From: Symbiodinium natans
Lineage: Eukaryota > Sar > Dinophyceae > Suessiales > Symbiodiniaceae
Direction of reading: 5' to 3'
Assembly: GCA_905221605.1 (NCBI GenBank)
Contig: CAJNDS010001446.1
Span: 853,815-917,814 of the forward strand
Length of the DNA: 64,000 nucleotides
Both the position numbers and the translations under genes were made by a program. Positions 1-10,394 of the stretch are shown piece by piece (positions within the stretch are counted from its first letter, which is position 1; every line of letters starts with the position of its first letter). A model generated the notes under the pieces. That model had not been told where the DNA came from and did no database searches. It worked only from the letters and a program-made list of their open reading frames with translations.

Positions 1-140
1 GGGGCCTTGGATGTTTCAGGACTGGCCTCCTAGGTTCGTTCAACCCTACACCTCTCTTGAGGGTGGGGGTCCATTCATTGCAGGAACACCATAAAGTGGG
101 TCCATCATGAGGTGTAGGGTGTGTGGCTTGCTACTGCGAG

Positions 141-374
141 ATGGAGGTCTACGGACAGCACGCAGGGCTCACTGACATGAACATCCACTGCGGACATGCC
201 AGCCCCTGGTTTAGGGTTTAGGGCTCAGGGTTTAGGGCTCAGGGTTTAGGGTTTAGGGTTTAGGGCTTAGGGTTTAGGGTTTAGGGTTTAGGGTTTAGGG
301 TGAAGCCGGGCATGCCATCCCAGCGCAGGTCCAGGAGCTGTGCGAGGCCCAGCGCTCCAGAAGCTCGGCGTTGA
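141..374 (+). CDS. Two exon-like segments split by a telomere-repeat intron; product unknown
   Basis: Segment 141-208 begins with ATG after an AG and reads MEVYGQHAGLTDMN..., ending CCC TG before GTTTAG. Segment 299-374 follows a TTTAG and continues the same frame (TG+G = Trp) to a TGA at 372-374. The proposed 90-bp intron (209-298) is made almost wholly of TTTAGGG and close variants. The product would be about 47 residues with a basic, Arg-rich C-terminus and no domain I recognise. Both segments could be open by chance; only the phase match and the splice-like borders support the join. Confidence 0.22.
209..298 (+). repeat. Interstitial telomere-type array, G-rich strand on +
   Basis: Perfect and near-perfect TTTAGGG units with a few GGGCTCAGGG and GGGCTTAGGG variants. 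It starts with GTTTAG and ends with TTTAG, so it could work as an intron between the flanking segments. Confidence 0.9.
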
Positions 375-388
375 AGCCATCACTACTC

Positions 389-722
389 TTTGCTTAAGAA
401 CCCTCCCCCCCAAAAAACTAAAATACAAAAAATAAATAAATAACAATAACAATAACAATAACAAAAACCCTATACCCTAACCCTAAAGCCATGTTCTTCC
501 TTATAAGGGTAGTATTTGCCTTATGGAGTCCCTATATCCCTAAGTAGCCCCTAAATAACCCCCAAATAACCCCTAAGGTCCCTTATAAGGGTCCCTCCTT
601 TAGTCCCTTGATACTAATTGCTTAAATTAAGAACCCCCCCCAAAAAAAAAAAAGAAAAATATTCTTCCTTCTAAGGGTAATATAGGGATTATCGTTTTTG
701 TTCTTCTTGTGGGGTTCTTAAA
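389..722. repeat. Hairpin element family B: one degenerate and one fuller copy
   Basis: Family B has ends close to GCTTAAGAACCCCCC...GGGGGGTTCTTCAGC and a core resembling TTCTTCCTTATAAGGGTAATATAGGG. The fuller copy is about 620-722 (TGCTTAAATTAAGAACCCCC to GGGGTTCTTA). A left end and core without a clear right end lie at about 389-512. Other copies are at 5600, 21418 and 23892. No coding capacity is seen. Confidence 0.55.
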
Positions 723-759
723 AAGTGAGAGCTTCGATCCCTAGGTGTAAAACTCTCAA

Positions 760-880
760 CTCTCAACCCTAATCCCTAAGCCCTAAACCCTCAACCCTAA
801 ACCGTGAACCTCAAGCCCTAAACCCTAAACCCTAAACCTCAACCCTCAAGCCCTAATCCCTAAACCCAAGTCCTAGACCC
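760..880 (-). repeat. Degenerate CCCTAAA/CCCTCAA array
   Basis: C-rich telomere-type repeats with CCCTCAA and CCCTAAG variants on the + strand. Confidence 0.7.
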
Positions 881-952
881 ATCCCCCGAAGCTAGCAACA
901 CACTTCCCACGCCCAGCTGCGCAGTCTCAAGCCTTAACCCCCTTTGAGCCCA

Positions 953-1233
953 GATCGTGCGAGAGAAGATATGGCACGCCGTCGGAAAATGTGTATCTTG
1001 CCGGTCCCAGATCGGGCTTGAGAGTTACAGGGAAGTTCAAAGTTGATTTCCCTCCTCCAGCAGGTCAATCCCTCAAGTCTGAACTACAGCGTTAGCCAGT
1101 GGTTGTTCAGTGAGGCATCTTCGCTGAGGCAACTGCTGCGCTGGAGCAAGACGCCTTGCTCGAATTGGATGCATGTGTGGCGGGCTGGTGTGTGGTGGAT
1201 CTTGAGCCTACGAACCCTCAGGATGGTTCATGA
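953..1233 (+). CDS. Two exon-like islands ending in a stop; product unknown
   Basis: Island 1 (about 953-1042) reads IVREKIWHAVGKCVSCR... after CCCAG. Island 2 (about 1115-1233) follows GTGAG and reads IFAEATAALEQDALLELDAC..., an acidic, helix-like segment ending PTNPQDGS and TGA at 1231-1233. The stop lies inside the left end of a family A hairpin element, so the element may have supplied the C-terminus and stop. I could not establish that the two islands belong to one transcript. Confidence 0.27.
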
Positions 1234-1305
1234 GTAGTTATAAGTGGGGTCATAAGTAATTAGGGTACCTACAACTATGACTAGTTATAACCTCTTTTAC
1301 GTTGA
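1223..1305. repeat. Family A hairpin element, partial copy
   Basis: The left end GGTTCATGAGTAGTTATAAG matches the family A terminal repeat (consensus near GGTTCATGGGTAGTTATAAG). The right terminal repeat is missing or diverged. Confidence 0.6.
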
Positions 1306-2594
1306 TTTCAAACGGCCACCGAGAGGCGTGCGAATGAACACCCTTCAGGGGCTGGCAAGTGTCCAATATGCTACTGCGTAAGCCTTAATGCTTCAAGACT
1401 CCAAGCCCTAAATGAACCCGAAGCCCACCGAACCCCCCTAAACCCTTACCCTAAGCCGAAACCTGGACCCTTCAGGCCGGGCTCAGCGAAAGCCTTCTCG
1501 ACGCTTCCGCGCCGGTGGCAGGAGGCGGGCGGGGGTTGAATGCCTTGGGGGCTGACAAGGTGTTGGGCTTTAAGGTTCAGGAGTCAAAGGTTCGGGCTTC
1601 GGGGTTGAGGTGTTTAGTATAGGGTCTCGTTTTTTTTTAAAGCTCTCGGCAAGCCATTAACCTTAAGTTGAGAGACTTGAGATCCCCTCTCTGACCTTGA
1701 GACAATAACTCAGGTCTTTATTGTTTGTCTCCTTCACTTCCCAGTTGTTCATCTGTATCGTTGTGAAAGAGAGGAAAGGCGCCAACAGACCAGTGAACAC
1801 AATAGGCCTCGAATCCTTTGTCGATTGCAGGGAAGTCAATTCAAGAGGGCGTTTGGTGTTAGAATGCTGCCGAGAGAAAAGAAGGTACAACAATGCACCA
1901 GGTCCAGGGGTTTAGGCTTCAACGTCTTCACGGCTGCGGGGGGTTCATCTGGGAGTTTGCGAAAGCAAGGGACCCCTAGTGTAGACCTCCAGATTGTAGG
2001 ATTCCCTCATAACAAGGACCCGAATCAGGTACCTCCTAATTTCGGAAACCTCCAGCTGGGGTTTAGGGGGTGGATTTGGTTTTGATGGCGTGGAGTGATT
2101 TAGCTCTTGTTCCCTATGCCCCGTTGGCACGAAGGTGACCGGCCTGCCTACGAGCTGCGGACGTACCAGCCACCCAGTCTTTTCGGCATCCAGGTTTTTG
2201 AAGTTGAGGCCCTTAACCCGAACAGGTCCTGAATCGGATCCTGTCTTCACCCTGCCCTGCAGCGCTGATCATAGACCCCAGACTAGACCTTCCAAATCCC
2301 GAACAAAAAGCCCAGAACAGCACCCCGGATGGAGGTCCGATCCCTGCCCGATCCTTAATCTCTTCGCAGCAGTATCGACCCGAAAGTACCCGTCTCTTCA
2401 GGCCTTGGCAACTTACGATCTCCTGTTGCCGTTTTCGTGTTGTCCTCTTTCGCCCAGCAGTGCCCTTGTAGGGTTAAAACCTCAATGTTTTCAACCCCAT
2501 TGACCAAAAGATCCTAGTTCGGGGGTGGCTGGTGACCAGGAAGGTGTGAGGGCACCTACAATGCAAGAGGATGTTCGGCTTTCCAGCGCTAGGC
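1306..2594. other. No gene recognised
   Basis: Mixed non-coding sequence with scattered CCCTAAA-like words (1400-1460, 2055-2070). Several frames stay open for 60-120 codons on both strands, but they overlap each other and show no recognisable domain. Confidence 0.6.
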
Positions 2595-2705
2595 ATGGCT
2601 AGGCGGCTAGACCGACATGACATGGCGCGCAACCTCCAAGCCCTACACCCTAATTTCGATGCTGCCAAGGCTAAAACTGGGCTACACCACAGTTGCTTGG
2701 CCTGA
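2595..2705 (+). CDS. Small ORF or terminal exon, 36 residues
   Basis: ATG at 2595 to TGA at 2703-2705 reads MARRLDRHDMARNLQALHPN..., ending TGLHHSCLA. The composition (Arg, Asp, His, Leu, Ala) is protein-like and unlike the flanking repeat-derived frames. It could be a last exon, because an AG precedes it closely. No domain is recognised. A poly-C run follows at about 2739-2755. Confidence 0.3.
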   Translation: MARRLDRHDMARNLQALHPNFDAAKAKTGLHHSCLA

Positions 2706-2867
2706 TGGGATCTAATGTTAACGTCGCTTTAATAACCCCCCCCCACCCCCCCCCCAAATCTTGTTTTGGTCCCCGGGGTTTGGACGGGTCAAAAAAAAGA
2801 GAGGGTGTCAATAATGAGGATTCTGGGGTCTGGGGTCTGCGGTCTGGGGGTCTACAGGTTTTAAGTA

Positions 2868-3414
2868 AGGAAACCTGGCTTTGAGATCTCTGGCGGCTTC
2901 CTGAATTCCAGGACCCGAAGGCTGAAGTCTTAAGCTTCAGGGATTCTTGCCTTGAGACTTGGACCAGGACCCGAAGCCTGAAGTCTTGAGCTTAAGGGTT
3001 CTTGTCTTGGGACTTAAAGGCAGCCATTTAAACTTGAGGCTTCCTTGGTTCCCCCCCCCCCCTCGCCGAAAATATTATTGCCACCCATTTACTATTGTCA
3101 TTTTGGAGGCCCATAAGGGGCACCCTTTCCGGACTTGTTTTCGAGCCCCGGCGGATAAGGATTTTAGTAAAGAAACCTTGCTTTCAGACCTCTGGCGGTT
3201 TCCTGAATTCCAAGATCCGAAGGCTGAAGTCTTCAGCTTCAGGGACTCTTATCTGAAGCCTTAGAGGAACACCTGCTCCTCTGAAGAAAGAGGCCTGAAG
3301 CAGCAGTTTCTCGCAGCTCTGGAGCTGCAGCAATCTCAAGAGGCACCTGCTTCTCTGAAGAAACAGGCCTGAAGCAGCAGTTTCTCGCAGTTCTGCAGCT
3401 GCAGCAATCTCGCA
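2868..3414. repeat. Local duplications of 70-95 bp
   Basis: A block near 2868-2960 (CTGGCTTTGAGATCTCTGGC...) recurs at about 3178-3262. A 72-bp unit beginning CACCTGCTCCTCTGAAGAAA is tandemly duplicated at 3268-3340 and 3343-3414. A third motif, AATATTACAGTTGCCACCCC and variants, occurs near 3070, 3510 and 3632. Confidence 0.65.
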
Positions 3415-3904
3415 AGACAAGCAATCTCAAACGAGATCTGCTTCTCTAGAGCCTCGGAGCTCGAAAAGTATTCTCTGCAAGTAAAATTTCGGATTCCTGG
3501 CCGGCCAAATATTACTGTTGTCACCCCAGTATTATTTTCACCGGACCCCCCTATATGGACTTTTTTACACAGATCGGCCCGAAAACCTCCCGTAATGGAA
3601 AGTAGTCTTCGGCTGAGCCCCTCTGGCCCGGCGAATATTACAGTTGCCACCCCATTTATAGATGTGAGGTTAACATTAAGCAGTGGGGCCGGGCATATAT
3701 CGTGCAGGCGATTGATAAGGATGTGGTGTATACACCTGGGCATTGAAGACACACTCCTAACCCCAGCACTGAGAATTTGTATCCCGACAAATGCTCTCGA
3801 GGTCCCTTGCCCTAAGCCCTAAAAAGCCCTAGACCTTAAACCTCTGGCTCTGGGAAGCCGTGTGCAAAAAGCAAGTGTCGCCCCCTAGCTGTTACATTCG
3901 TCTT

Positions 3905-4057
3905 CTAGGAGCCCCCTTTGGACAATTATGTATGTATATATATATATATCTACACATATATATATATATATATACACACATACACATACATATACATGTA
4001 CATATATATGTATAATATTCTGGAAATTTGTTCAGAGGGTTTTAAGGGACATCCTAG
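3905..4057. mobile_element. Family C hairpin element with an internal TA/CA microsatellite
   Basis: Left end CTAGGAGCCCCCTTTGG and right end TTTAAGGGACATCCTAG are imperfect inverted repeats. The right half (TTTGTTCAGAGGGTTTTAAG) matches the copies at 8920, 20741 and 24027. A TATATA/CACATA microsatellite has expanded inside it (about 3930-4015). Confidence 0.6.
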
Positions 4058-4344
4058 GTCTCCTGCACCCCGAAGCTTGAACCCCATAAGCCAGACATCC
4101 CTTGACCGAGAGTTGGATGGGTTCAGGGTTCAGGGTTCGGGGAGGGGGTTTAGGGTTGAGGGTTTAGGGTTCAGGGTTTAGGTTTTAGGGTTTAGGTGCC
4201 GATGAATAAAATTCAGCATGATGGTCATCTCATGTAATTTTGTCAAGTAACTTGTCGCGGAGACAGAAGACTTTTCGTCCCCTAAGCCCGAAGCCCTAAG
4301 CCCTGAGCCCTAAGCCCTAAGCCCTAAACCCTACTGGTCAAGAG

Positions 4345-4442
4345 GTCCCTGACTTCGTGGCTCTTTACACGAAGGGCCTCAAGGAGAAGCTGGCGGCTGA
4401 TACGACTGGCCAATCCAGACTCGCTCCACGGCTCGCCTCAGG
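4345..4442 (+). CDS. Exon-like island, product unknown
   Basis: The island reads VPDFVALYTKGLKEKLAADT... and stays open for 32 codons plus two bases. It follows CAAGAG after a CCCTAAG/CCCTAAA run and ends TCA GG|GTTTAG at a TTTAGGG run. Lys, Glu, Leu and Ala content suggests a helical segment. One of the most protein-like islands in the left half. Confidence 0.45.
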
Positions 4443-4620
4443 GTTTAGGATTTAGGGTTAGGGATTGGGGTTTAGGTTTTAGGGTTTTGAGTTTAGGGTT
4501 TAGGGTTTAGGGTGTGGTATTTTGGGCTTCCAGACTTTGTTTTTTCAGGCTTTGGGGCCAAGGGTGTCAGGAGGGGTCTAGGGCGCAGTTTTCAGGGTTT
4601 CAGGGTTTGGTTGGGCAGTA

Positions 4621-4797
4621 ATGTTCTGCATCGAAGGGGGCCTGCAACAGTGTGGGGAGCTGTTCAGCAAACTGACATTTTGTAGTTCTGCCTACTCGGA
4701 GCTGCGGGAAGGCCGGCGCACCGCGAATGACACAGCGCAGCATCTGAAACTGTCGAACCGCACGAAATGCTGCTGCAATCTAAACTTACACGTTTGA
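4621..4797 (+). CDS. Small ORF, 58 residues, product unknown
   Basis: ATG at 4621, just after GGCAGTA, runs to TGA at 4795-4797. It begins MFCIEGGLQQCGELFSKLTF and ends KCCCNLNLHV, with seven or more Cys. It may be a terminal exon or a small Cys-rich protein; no family recognised. Confidence 0.35.
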   Translation: MFCIEGGLQQCGELFSKLTFCSSAYSELREGRRTANDTAQHLKLSNRTKCCCNLNLHV

Positions 4798-4820
4798 ATC
4801 ATGCAAAGATTTTTCAAACC

Positions 4821-5204
4821 TCAGCATTCTGAGACACCATGATGTGCAGCATGTGGGGATGCCGAATACGGTGAAATGCACTCACGCATAGTCCGCCTCC
4901 TCCAAACTCCTGGGCCGGTAGCTACTGCGACAACCCCCCCTTGCATCGTTGTCATTGAGCTTCTCCCCCTCCCCAGCCCTTGCGCTAGTCCGACGAGAGC
5001 AGTTTCGCGTCGCCCCCCCGGTAGCGTAAGGCTCCACGTTCTTGGGTTTCCATCTCTTTCGCTTTTGCAAAGGTGAGCCTGATGTACTGCGAAGCCGGGG
5101 CAGCACAGCTCAATACCGTGCATGAGCTTTGGCGTCACAACTCCATGCAGGAGCGCCCATTGCTTCTTTTTTGGATGGTTGCTGTACCAACGCAGGCTGC
5201 GCAA
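4821..5204 (-). pseudogene. Possible remnant of a reverse-transcriptase-type ORF
   Basis: A 127-codon frame on - contains LLHGVVTPKLMHGIELCCPG, which loosely resembles the thumb/C-terminal segment of non-LTR retrotransposon reverse transcriptases (pattern like VVxPxLxYGxExW). No catalytic YADD box is present in the frame. It could equally be a chance ORF; the assignment rests on one weak motif. Confidence 0.18.
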
Positions 5205-5270
5205 GGGCTTTGAGTTGCGCTCTGTGTGTGGAGGGTTTAGGGATTAGGGTTTAGGGGTTTGGGCATATAC

Positions 5271-5403
5271 TTAGAGGTTCATGGGTAGTTCTACGCAGGG
5301 TGAGAAGTAGGGCAACTAGTTTCATAACTGGTTAGAGCCTTATTAAGGGTACGTAAAACCCTACTTCTCTAACTACCCATGAAAGCCATGAACTTTCATG
5401 TAG
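5271..5403. mobile_element. Family A hairpin element
   Basis: Left end AGAGGTTCATGGGTAGTTCT and right end CTAACTACCCATGAAAG...TCATGTAG form imperfect terminal inverted repeats. The interior has no ORF. It sits next to a degenerate TTTAGGG run (5231-5262) and CCCTAAA repeats (5404-5461). Confidence 0.75.
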
Positions 5404-5599
5404 CCCAAAACCCCAAGAACCCAAAACCCTAAACCCCAAACTCTAAACCCTAAACCCTAAACCACTCGCAGCCTGTGTACATATCTGGCCTCACGCCGTC
5501 TGGAGCCCATGCCCAAGCAACAAGCGTCTCATCTCCTCCCCCCAACGTTGCAAATGACTCTTCCTTACGGTGCATGATGGTTGTCTATGAGGCTACGAA

Positions 5600-5691
5600 T
5601 TGCTTAAGAACCCTCAAAAATGTACAGATGTTCTTGCTTCACAAGGGCAATCTAGGGATATGTTTGCTATTTTGGGGGGGGGTTCTTCAGC
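5600..5691. mobile_element. Family B hairpin element
   Basis: TGCTTAAGAACCCTCAAAAA at the left and GGGGGGGTTCTTCAGC at the right are inverted. The core (TTCTTGCTTCACAAGGGCAA, TAGGGATA) matches the copy at 23892. Confidence 0.65.
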
Positions 5692-5819
5692 TGGGTGGGA
5701 GGTTTAGGATGCTGTGGTCACGGTCTTGTGGTTGACAAGGGCACCGAGCTTGCAAACATCGATTTTTTCGATCGACGCCCTAGACGCTACTCCGCTCCCT
5801 ATACTAAACCCTTATAAAC

Positions 5820-6144
5820 CCTAAACCATAAACCGTAAACCCTAACCTTGGCCAAGATTGCTGTGTGTTCTGAGCTATGATTGCGCGTACTTTGGGGGAG
5901 TGCAAGCCCTAAACCCTAAACCCTTCAGCCCCCAACACCCTAAGATCCTGAAACCCCAAACCCTACAACTCAAATGCCTACATAACCCTAAACCCTAAAC
6001 CCTGAAAACCCTAAAACCCCAAAACCCTGAAAACCCTAAAAACCCTAAAAAGCCTGAAAGCCCCTGACGTGGTGATAGGGCAGCCTGGCCTCGCGCGAAG
6101 CCTCTCGGGGAGCTCCTGGCTGGCGTCAGGCGGGAAGGATCTCA
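5820..6144 (+). repeat. CCCTAAA repeats followed by a GC-rich island
   Basis: Interrupted CCCTAAA/CCCTGAAAA repeats occupy 5820-6058. The 82-bp GC-rich island at 6063-6144 is open in all three + frames (for example PDVVIGQPGLARSL), so it may be an exon but no frame can be chosen. A TATATA/CATATA-rich stretch follows at about 6155-6240. Confidence 0.5.
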
Positions 6145-6244
6145 GTAGCTCTGCATATACAGATATATACACATATATATTTGCGTGTCATACCTGAATA
6201 TATACTATGCATATATACATATGTATATACATACATATCCCGCC

Positions 6245-7677
6245 GCCGTGGAAACCGTACCCTACTTTTGGTGAAAGTTAGCGTTTCGCCTAGGCGACAG
6301 GCCTATTTTGGGAGGTTTTAGAAAGGCGTGATTTCGTAAGTCGTTTTTGCGAAATGTTGGGTTTTTGCAAGATTTTCGGGTCGTTTTGTTGAGCGCTCTG
6401 GGACTTTTCCTTTGCTGTGTGTGCAGTCGTGACGCGAGTCTCACAGCTTTGCTGTGTGCACGCGTGGCAAACACTGCAATTTGCGATGTTTTCATGCATT
6501 TCTGCCAAGACAGCCTCTGCAGCTGTGTTTTTTGGAGGCTTGCATTTCCGAAAACGCATTTGCCAAATTTCAGGACTTTGACGGTTTTTGTGTTGGGCAT
6601 GGTCGCGAAAGGCTGGACGCTTGTGACAGATTTTCTTCTTCCACATCCTTGTGCAGTATGTTGTACAAAGAGGCGAAAACGCTGTAGCTGCCAGTGTTTT
6701 GGGCATGCATACACTATGAATGACGTTCTTATCCCCCCCCCCCACCCACCCCCCACCCCGCCCCCCCCAAGAAAAGTAGCAGAAACCAGGTACGCTTACA
6801 CCGCTGCGCGCATACGCGTGCATATACATACACAGAAGTACCAATGTGTAAGCGTACATAGGTAGCCGAGAAGTTCGCATTAAGGGTTGTAGGGGCTTAG
6901 GGCTTAATTAGGGTGAAGGGTTTGCCTGGTGGTTCTTACTACTTGTAGGGAATTCAGGAATCAGGTGCCGACACGCCTTCAGTCCTCCGAATTAAGTCAT
7001 GTAAGATGCTTTCAAGGGACCTACAAGTAAGTCCCAAATTCCTTGCCAAGAGCCACTAAGTCTTGCGCATACATTCTTCCCGAGCGGTGCAGATGTGGAT
7101 TGCCGTCCAAGCTCAGGGTATCCCGAAATCTGCAAATTTCCCTGAACCCTGAACCCTGAAGCCCCGAAACAGGCCATCGGGAGTATCGCTGAGATGGCTC
7201 TCACCTTTCACTCCCAGATTTTGCGGCCTGTCCAGGGCATCGGACAGCTGCAATGACACGATTGGTCCTGTCATTAGCAGGGAATCTTCCGCGCTCTTTG
7301 TTGCTCTTTCTATCATGGGCTTACTTTTTGTTTCCCTCACCTGAAACCCCTAAGGATGTGACCTGGGACCCCAATACGCTGAATCGCGATGTCTCCAGAA
7401 GAAGAGGCCCCCCTCCCCCCCCTTGGATTTTCGGTCTCTTTGTTCACAGAGCCGCGAGTCGAAAAGAGCTGTGTGGTCGCTGGGTCATCGAGGGCTTTAA
7501 AGTTTTAGGGCTCTGAGGGTTTAGGGCTGAACCCTAAACCTTAAAGCACTCTAAACCCGTAAACCCTGAAACTTAAACCCTTGAACCCTGAAATCCTTAA
7601 ACCCTTAAACCCTCAAAACCCTTAAACCCTTAAACTCCTAAACGCCTAAACTGCAATAAACCCTACAGTCTGATGCC
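6245..7677. other. No gene recognised
   Basis: Long overlapping open frames exist on both strands (6262-6880), but none shows a domain. A homopolymer-rich CCCCCCACCC run lies at about 6732-6768. Degenerate CCCTGAA/CCCTTAAA repeats occupy 7520-7677. Confidence 0.55.
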
Positions 7678-7797
7678 CTAAACCCTAAACCCTAAACCCT
7701 AAACCCTAGAACCCTAGAACCCTAGAACCCTAGAACACTAGAACACTAGAACCCTAGAACCCTAGAACCCTAAACCCTAAACCCTAAACCCCAAGCT
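7678..7797 (-). repeat. CCCTAAA array with a CCCTAGAA variant block
   Basis: Pure CCCTAAA units flank a central block of eight-base CCCTAGAA units, apparently a local variant expansion. Confidence 0.85.
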
Positions 7798-7812
7798 GCT
7801 TTCATCCTGGAG

Positions 7813-7889
7813 ACCCCCAGTGCTTCGGAGAACTCATTGGCCGAGGTGGCTGCCCATTGGAGCAGCCCCGGGCGCGAGACTTGCAGAAG
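7813..7889 (+). CDS. Exon-like island, product unknown
   Basis: After CTGGAG the frame reads TPSASENSLAEVAAHWSSPG... to CAGAAG|GTTACC, 25 codons plus two bases. CCCTAAA repeats lie just left and TTTAGGG repeats just right (7898-7925). Product unknown. Confidence 0.35.
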
Positions 7890-8280
7890 GTTACCATAGG
7901 GTTTAGGGTTTAGGGTTTAGGGTTAGCCCCCTTGGGTTTTGTTGCTTGAGACTGTTCTTGGCGAGTGTATGTAGGGCTTCTGAAAAATATTGGGGTACTG
8001 GGCCTTTGACTTATAGTTCCTCCTTAGGTTTTTTTTGTTCAGCTGTAGCCCCCTTACTTTTTTTGTTTTGTACTGTTATTGTGCTTCTAGGGTTCCTTAT
8101 ATAAATATAAATCTTGGGGTACTGGGACTATAGCCCCCCTTACTTAGGTTTTAAGAGCTGTAGGGTTGAGAGGTTGAGGGTGTCGGTTTCTTAGAGGTTC
8201 AGGACCCTAAATGGAGAGAGTTGTTCCCTGGCTTCGGATTTCGGAGTCTGCGTGGTCTTTTTCGTGGATAGAATGTGGAT

Positions 8281-8387
8281 TAGGTTCGTGGGTAGATATA
8301 AATAAGGTTAGAAGTAACCCAAGTAAGGTTATACCTAGCTATAATATAGTTCCCCTACCTAGACCCCCACTTATAACTACCCATGAG
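8281..8387. mobile_element. Family A hairpin element
   Basis: TAGGTTCGTGGGTAGATATA on the left and CACTTATAACTACCCATGAG on the right are the family A termini in inverted orientation. Confidence 0.65.
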
Positions 8388-8919
8388 AGTGGGCAATTGA
8401 ACCAAGCTCCCACCTAAAGTGGTACTCTTGGTTTTGGGGGTTTAGGGTTTAGGGTTTAGGGTCTAGGGCCTTTGAAAAGATTCCTCTAGAGTAATATACG
8501 GGCCACATGAGGAGTCTATTGAGGAGGGGTACGGGTCTCTTTTTTTGTTCGAGAACCTGGGCTTGGACCTGAGCCACATGGAGTGGGTTTAGGGTTTAGG
8601 GTTTAGGCTTTAGGGTTGAGGGTTTAGGGTTTAGGGCTAACCTTGCAGAATTCCAGCGAGATGAGAACTAGCAGGCACAAACCCGAATGTCTCCAAGGGG
8701 TACCCTTTTTGAAGGGTTCTGAAGTATGGGCCCTTGGGTTTATGGGGTATATAGGGGGTATACAAAGGGGTCCCCTTTAAGGGCCCTTAGAATGTAAGCT
8801 GACAGCTAGCTGACCGCTGAGTTCGCTTGGGTCGCCACGGCGCCAGACGAAAGCGCCCAGGCTCGTCGTGGTTGTGCGCGATCATCATCCACGTCTACAT
8901 AGTTGGCATGCTTCAGTTC

Positions 8920-9046
8920 CTAGGTAGGCCCTTACGACATAGTTTAAGAAGTTGTCTTTAATTATTGGGACATTTTACATGTTCCCTTGTTGGGTTTCAG
9001 AGGACCATATGTAGGATTTGTTCAGAGGGTTTACGGGCCGTCCTGG
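8920..9046. mobile_element. Family C hairpin element
   Basis: Left CTAGGTAGGCCCTTACGAC, right GGGCCGTCCTGGG. The core CCTTGTTGGGTTTCAGAGGA and TTGTTCAGAGGGTTTACGGG match the other family C copies. Confidence 0.65.
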
Positions 9047-9320
9047 GTTCCCTTACCGTGGAGTGTCGTACTCGGAACACAAGGGCCCCGGTCACCCCAC
9101 CGACACTGAGCGGACGGTTGAGGATGGTTTCTTCTCCGGCTTTCAATCGTCCGGCGCCGCGAAGGAAAACCCTCGCCATCCGAAAGCCCGAACAGGTTTC
9201 GACAAACACAGGCCAGAACGGCCCCCAAATCTCTCCAGAACGACTGATTCTTGCATATCCTGTCAGTTTCCACCCCACTTGATGGCAAACTCAAAAGCCA
9301 AAGTAAGATATTAAGCCTTA
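9047..9320. other. Ambiguous open region, no gene assigned
   Basis: Three frames on + and two on - stay open for 85-105 codons, all overlapping. The composition gives no basis for choosing one. Confidence 0.4.
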
Positions 9321-9423
9321 AGACCCGAGTCTCGTATCTTTAACCCCAATGCGAGCTGGGCTCTCCCCATGTTAATCCCAAGTTTGGACTTCAAGACTTG
9401 TTATTGTCTCTTAAGCCTTCATC

Positions 9424-9622
9424 CTAAACCCTAAACCCCAAACCCCAAACCCCAAACCCCAAACCCCAAACCCTAAACCCTAAACCCTAAAACCCTAAAC
9501 CCTAAACCCTAAACCTTAAACCCTAAACCCTAAACCCTAAACCCTAAACCCTAAACCCTAAACCCTAAACCCTAAACCCTAAACCCTAAACCCTAAACCA
9601 TACCTCTAAACCCTAAACTCTA
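9424..9622 (-). repeat. Long telomere-type array (CCCCAAA then CCCTAAA)
   Basis: About five CCCCAAA units pass directly into about 20 CCCTAAA units. The same CCCCAAA to CCCTAAA order occurs at 13393-13526. Poly-C and poly-G rich sequence follows to 9838. Confidence 0.92.
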
Positions 9623-10235
9623 AACCCCCACCTTCAACCCCCACAGCTCGACATGCTTCCCGGCTCCTGAAGGTGAAATTCCCCCGAAGCTTGATCCTCT
9701 CCCCCCTCATACTCCCCCTCCCCCCCCCCCTCATACTCCCCCCCCCCCCTCCCCTATCACCTCAATTCAATCTCCCAAGCACACGTCATACATTGGAATG
9801 GAATATTCTTTGATATTCAGAAGGGGGGGGGGGGGGTAGGATGGTTCGTGCTGGCAAGGTTGCGGGTTACGGTGTTGGTTTTGGTTCTAGGGGCTGAAAT
9901 GGTCAGGTTCAAGAGTTTTGAGGTTCTTTACCCCTTTAGGTTTCGAGTTGCTGGGCCTTCGCAGGCTGACAATCGACTGCTCAGCAGAGCTGAACGTGGA
10001 TACCCCTTCAACTCTACACTGAAACTGATCCTGAAACCCTGAAGGCCCCAACCCCCGAACCCTGAACCCTAAAATGCGCCCTCCCATCAGGGGGGCCCGG
10101 GGGCGGCGTCGCATATGCACAATGCGGCTGTGCCCGCCTTAGGGTGGGGGTTGAGGAGTGGGAAGAACTGATGAAGTAAAGCTCGCGGTTGAGGGTTCAA
10201 GGCTTGCGTCTCCGCGGTGTAGGGGCGAGGCAGGA

Positions 10236-10343
10236 ATATGGGTGTTTCCGAAAATTGGGGGGGGGGGGGGGGGGGTAGCTAATTGGCGTCCTGATTATAA
10301 GGGATCTATTTTGGGGGTCCCCTATTTTCGTAAACACCCATAT
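10236..10343. mobile_element. Family E hairpin element
   Basis: AATATGGGTGTTTCCGAAAA on the left is inverted at the right as ATTTTCGTAAACACCCATAT. The core contains a G18 run, TAATTGGCGTCC and ATTATAAGGGATC, resembling the copy at 16551. Confidence 0.7.
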
Positions 10344-10394
10344 TTTAGTAGGTGCGTGGGCCTCTTTACCTGTTGGGCATCCCGCCTGTTGCAG

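Noticed and set aside
9424-9622. A chromosome end (true telomere)
   Set aside because: Arrays are short, lie in both orientations and occur throughout the window with unique sequence on both sides, so they are interstitial.
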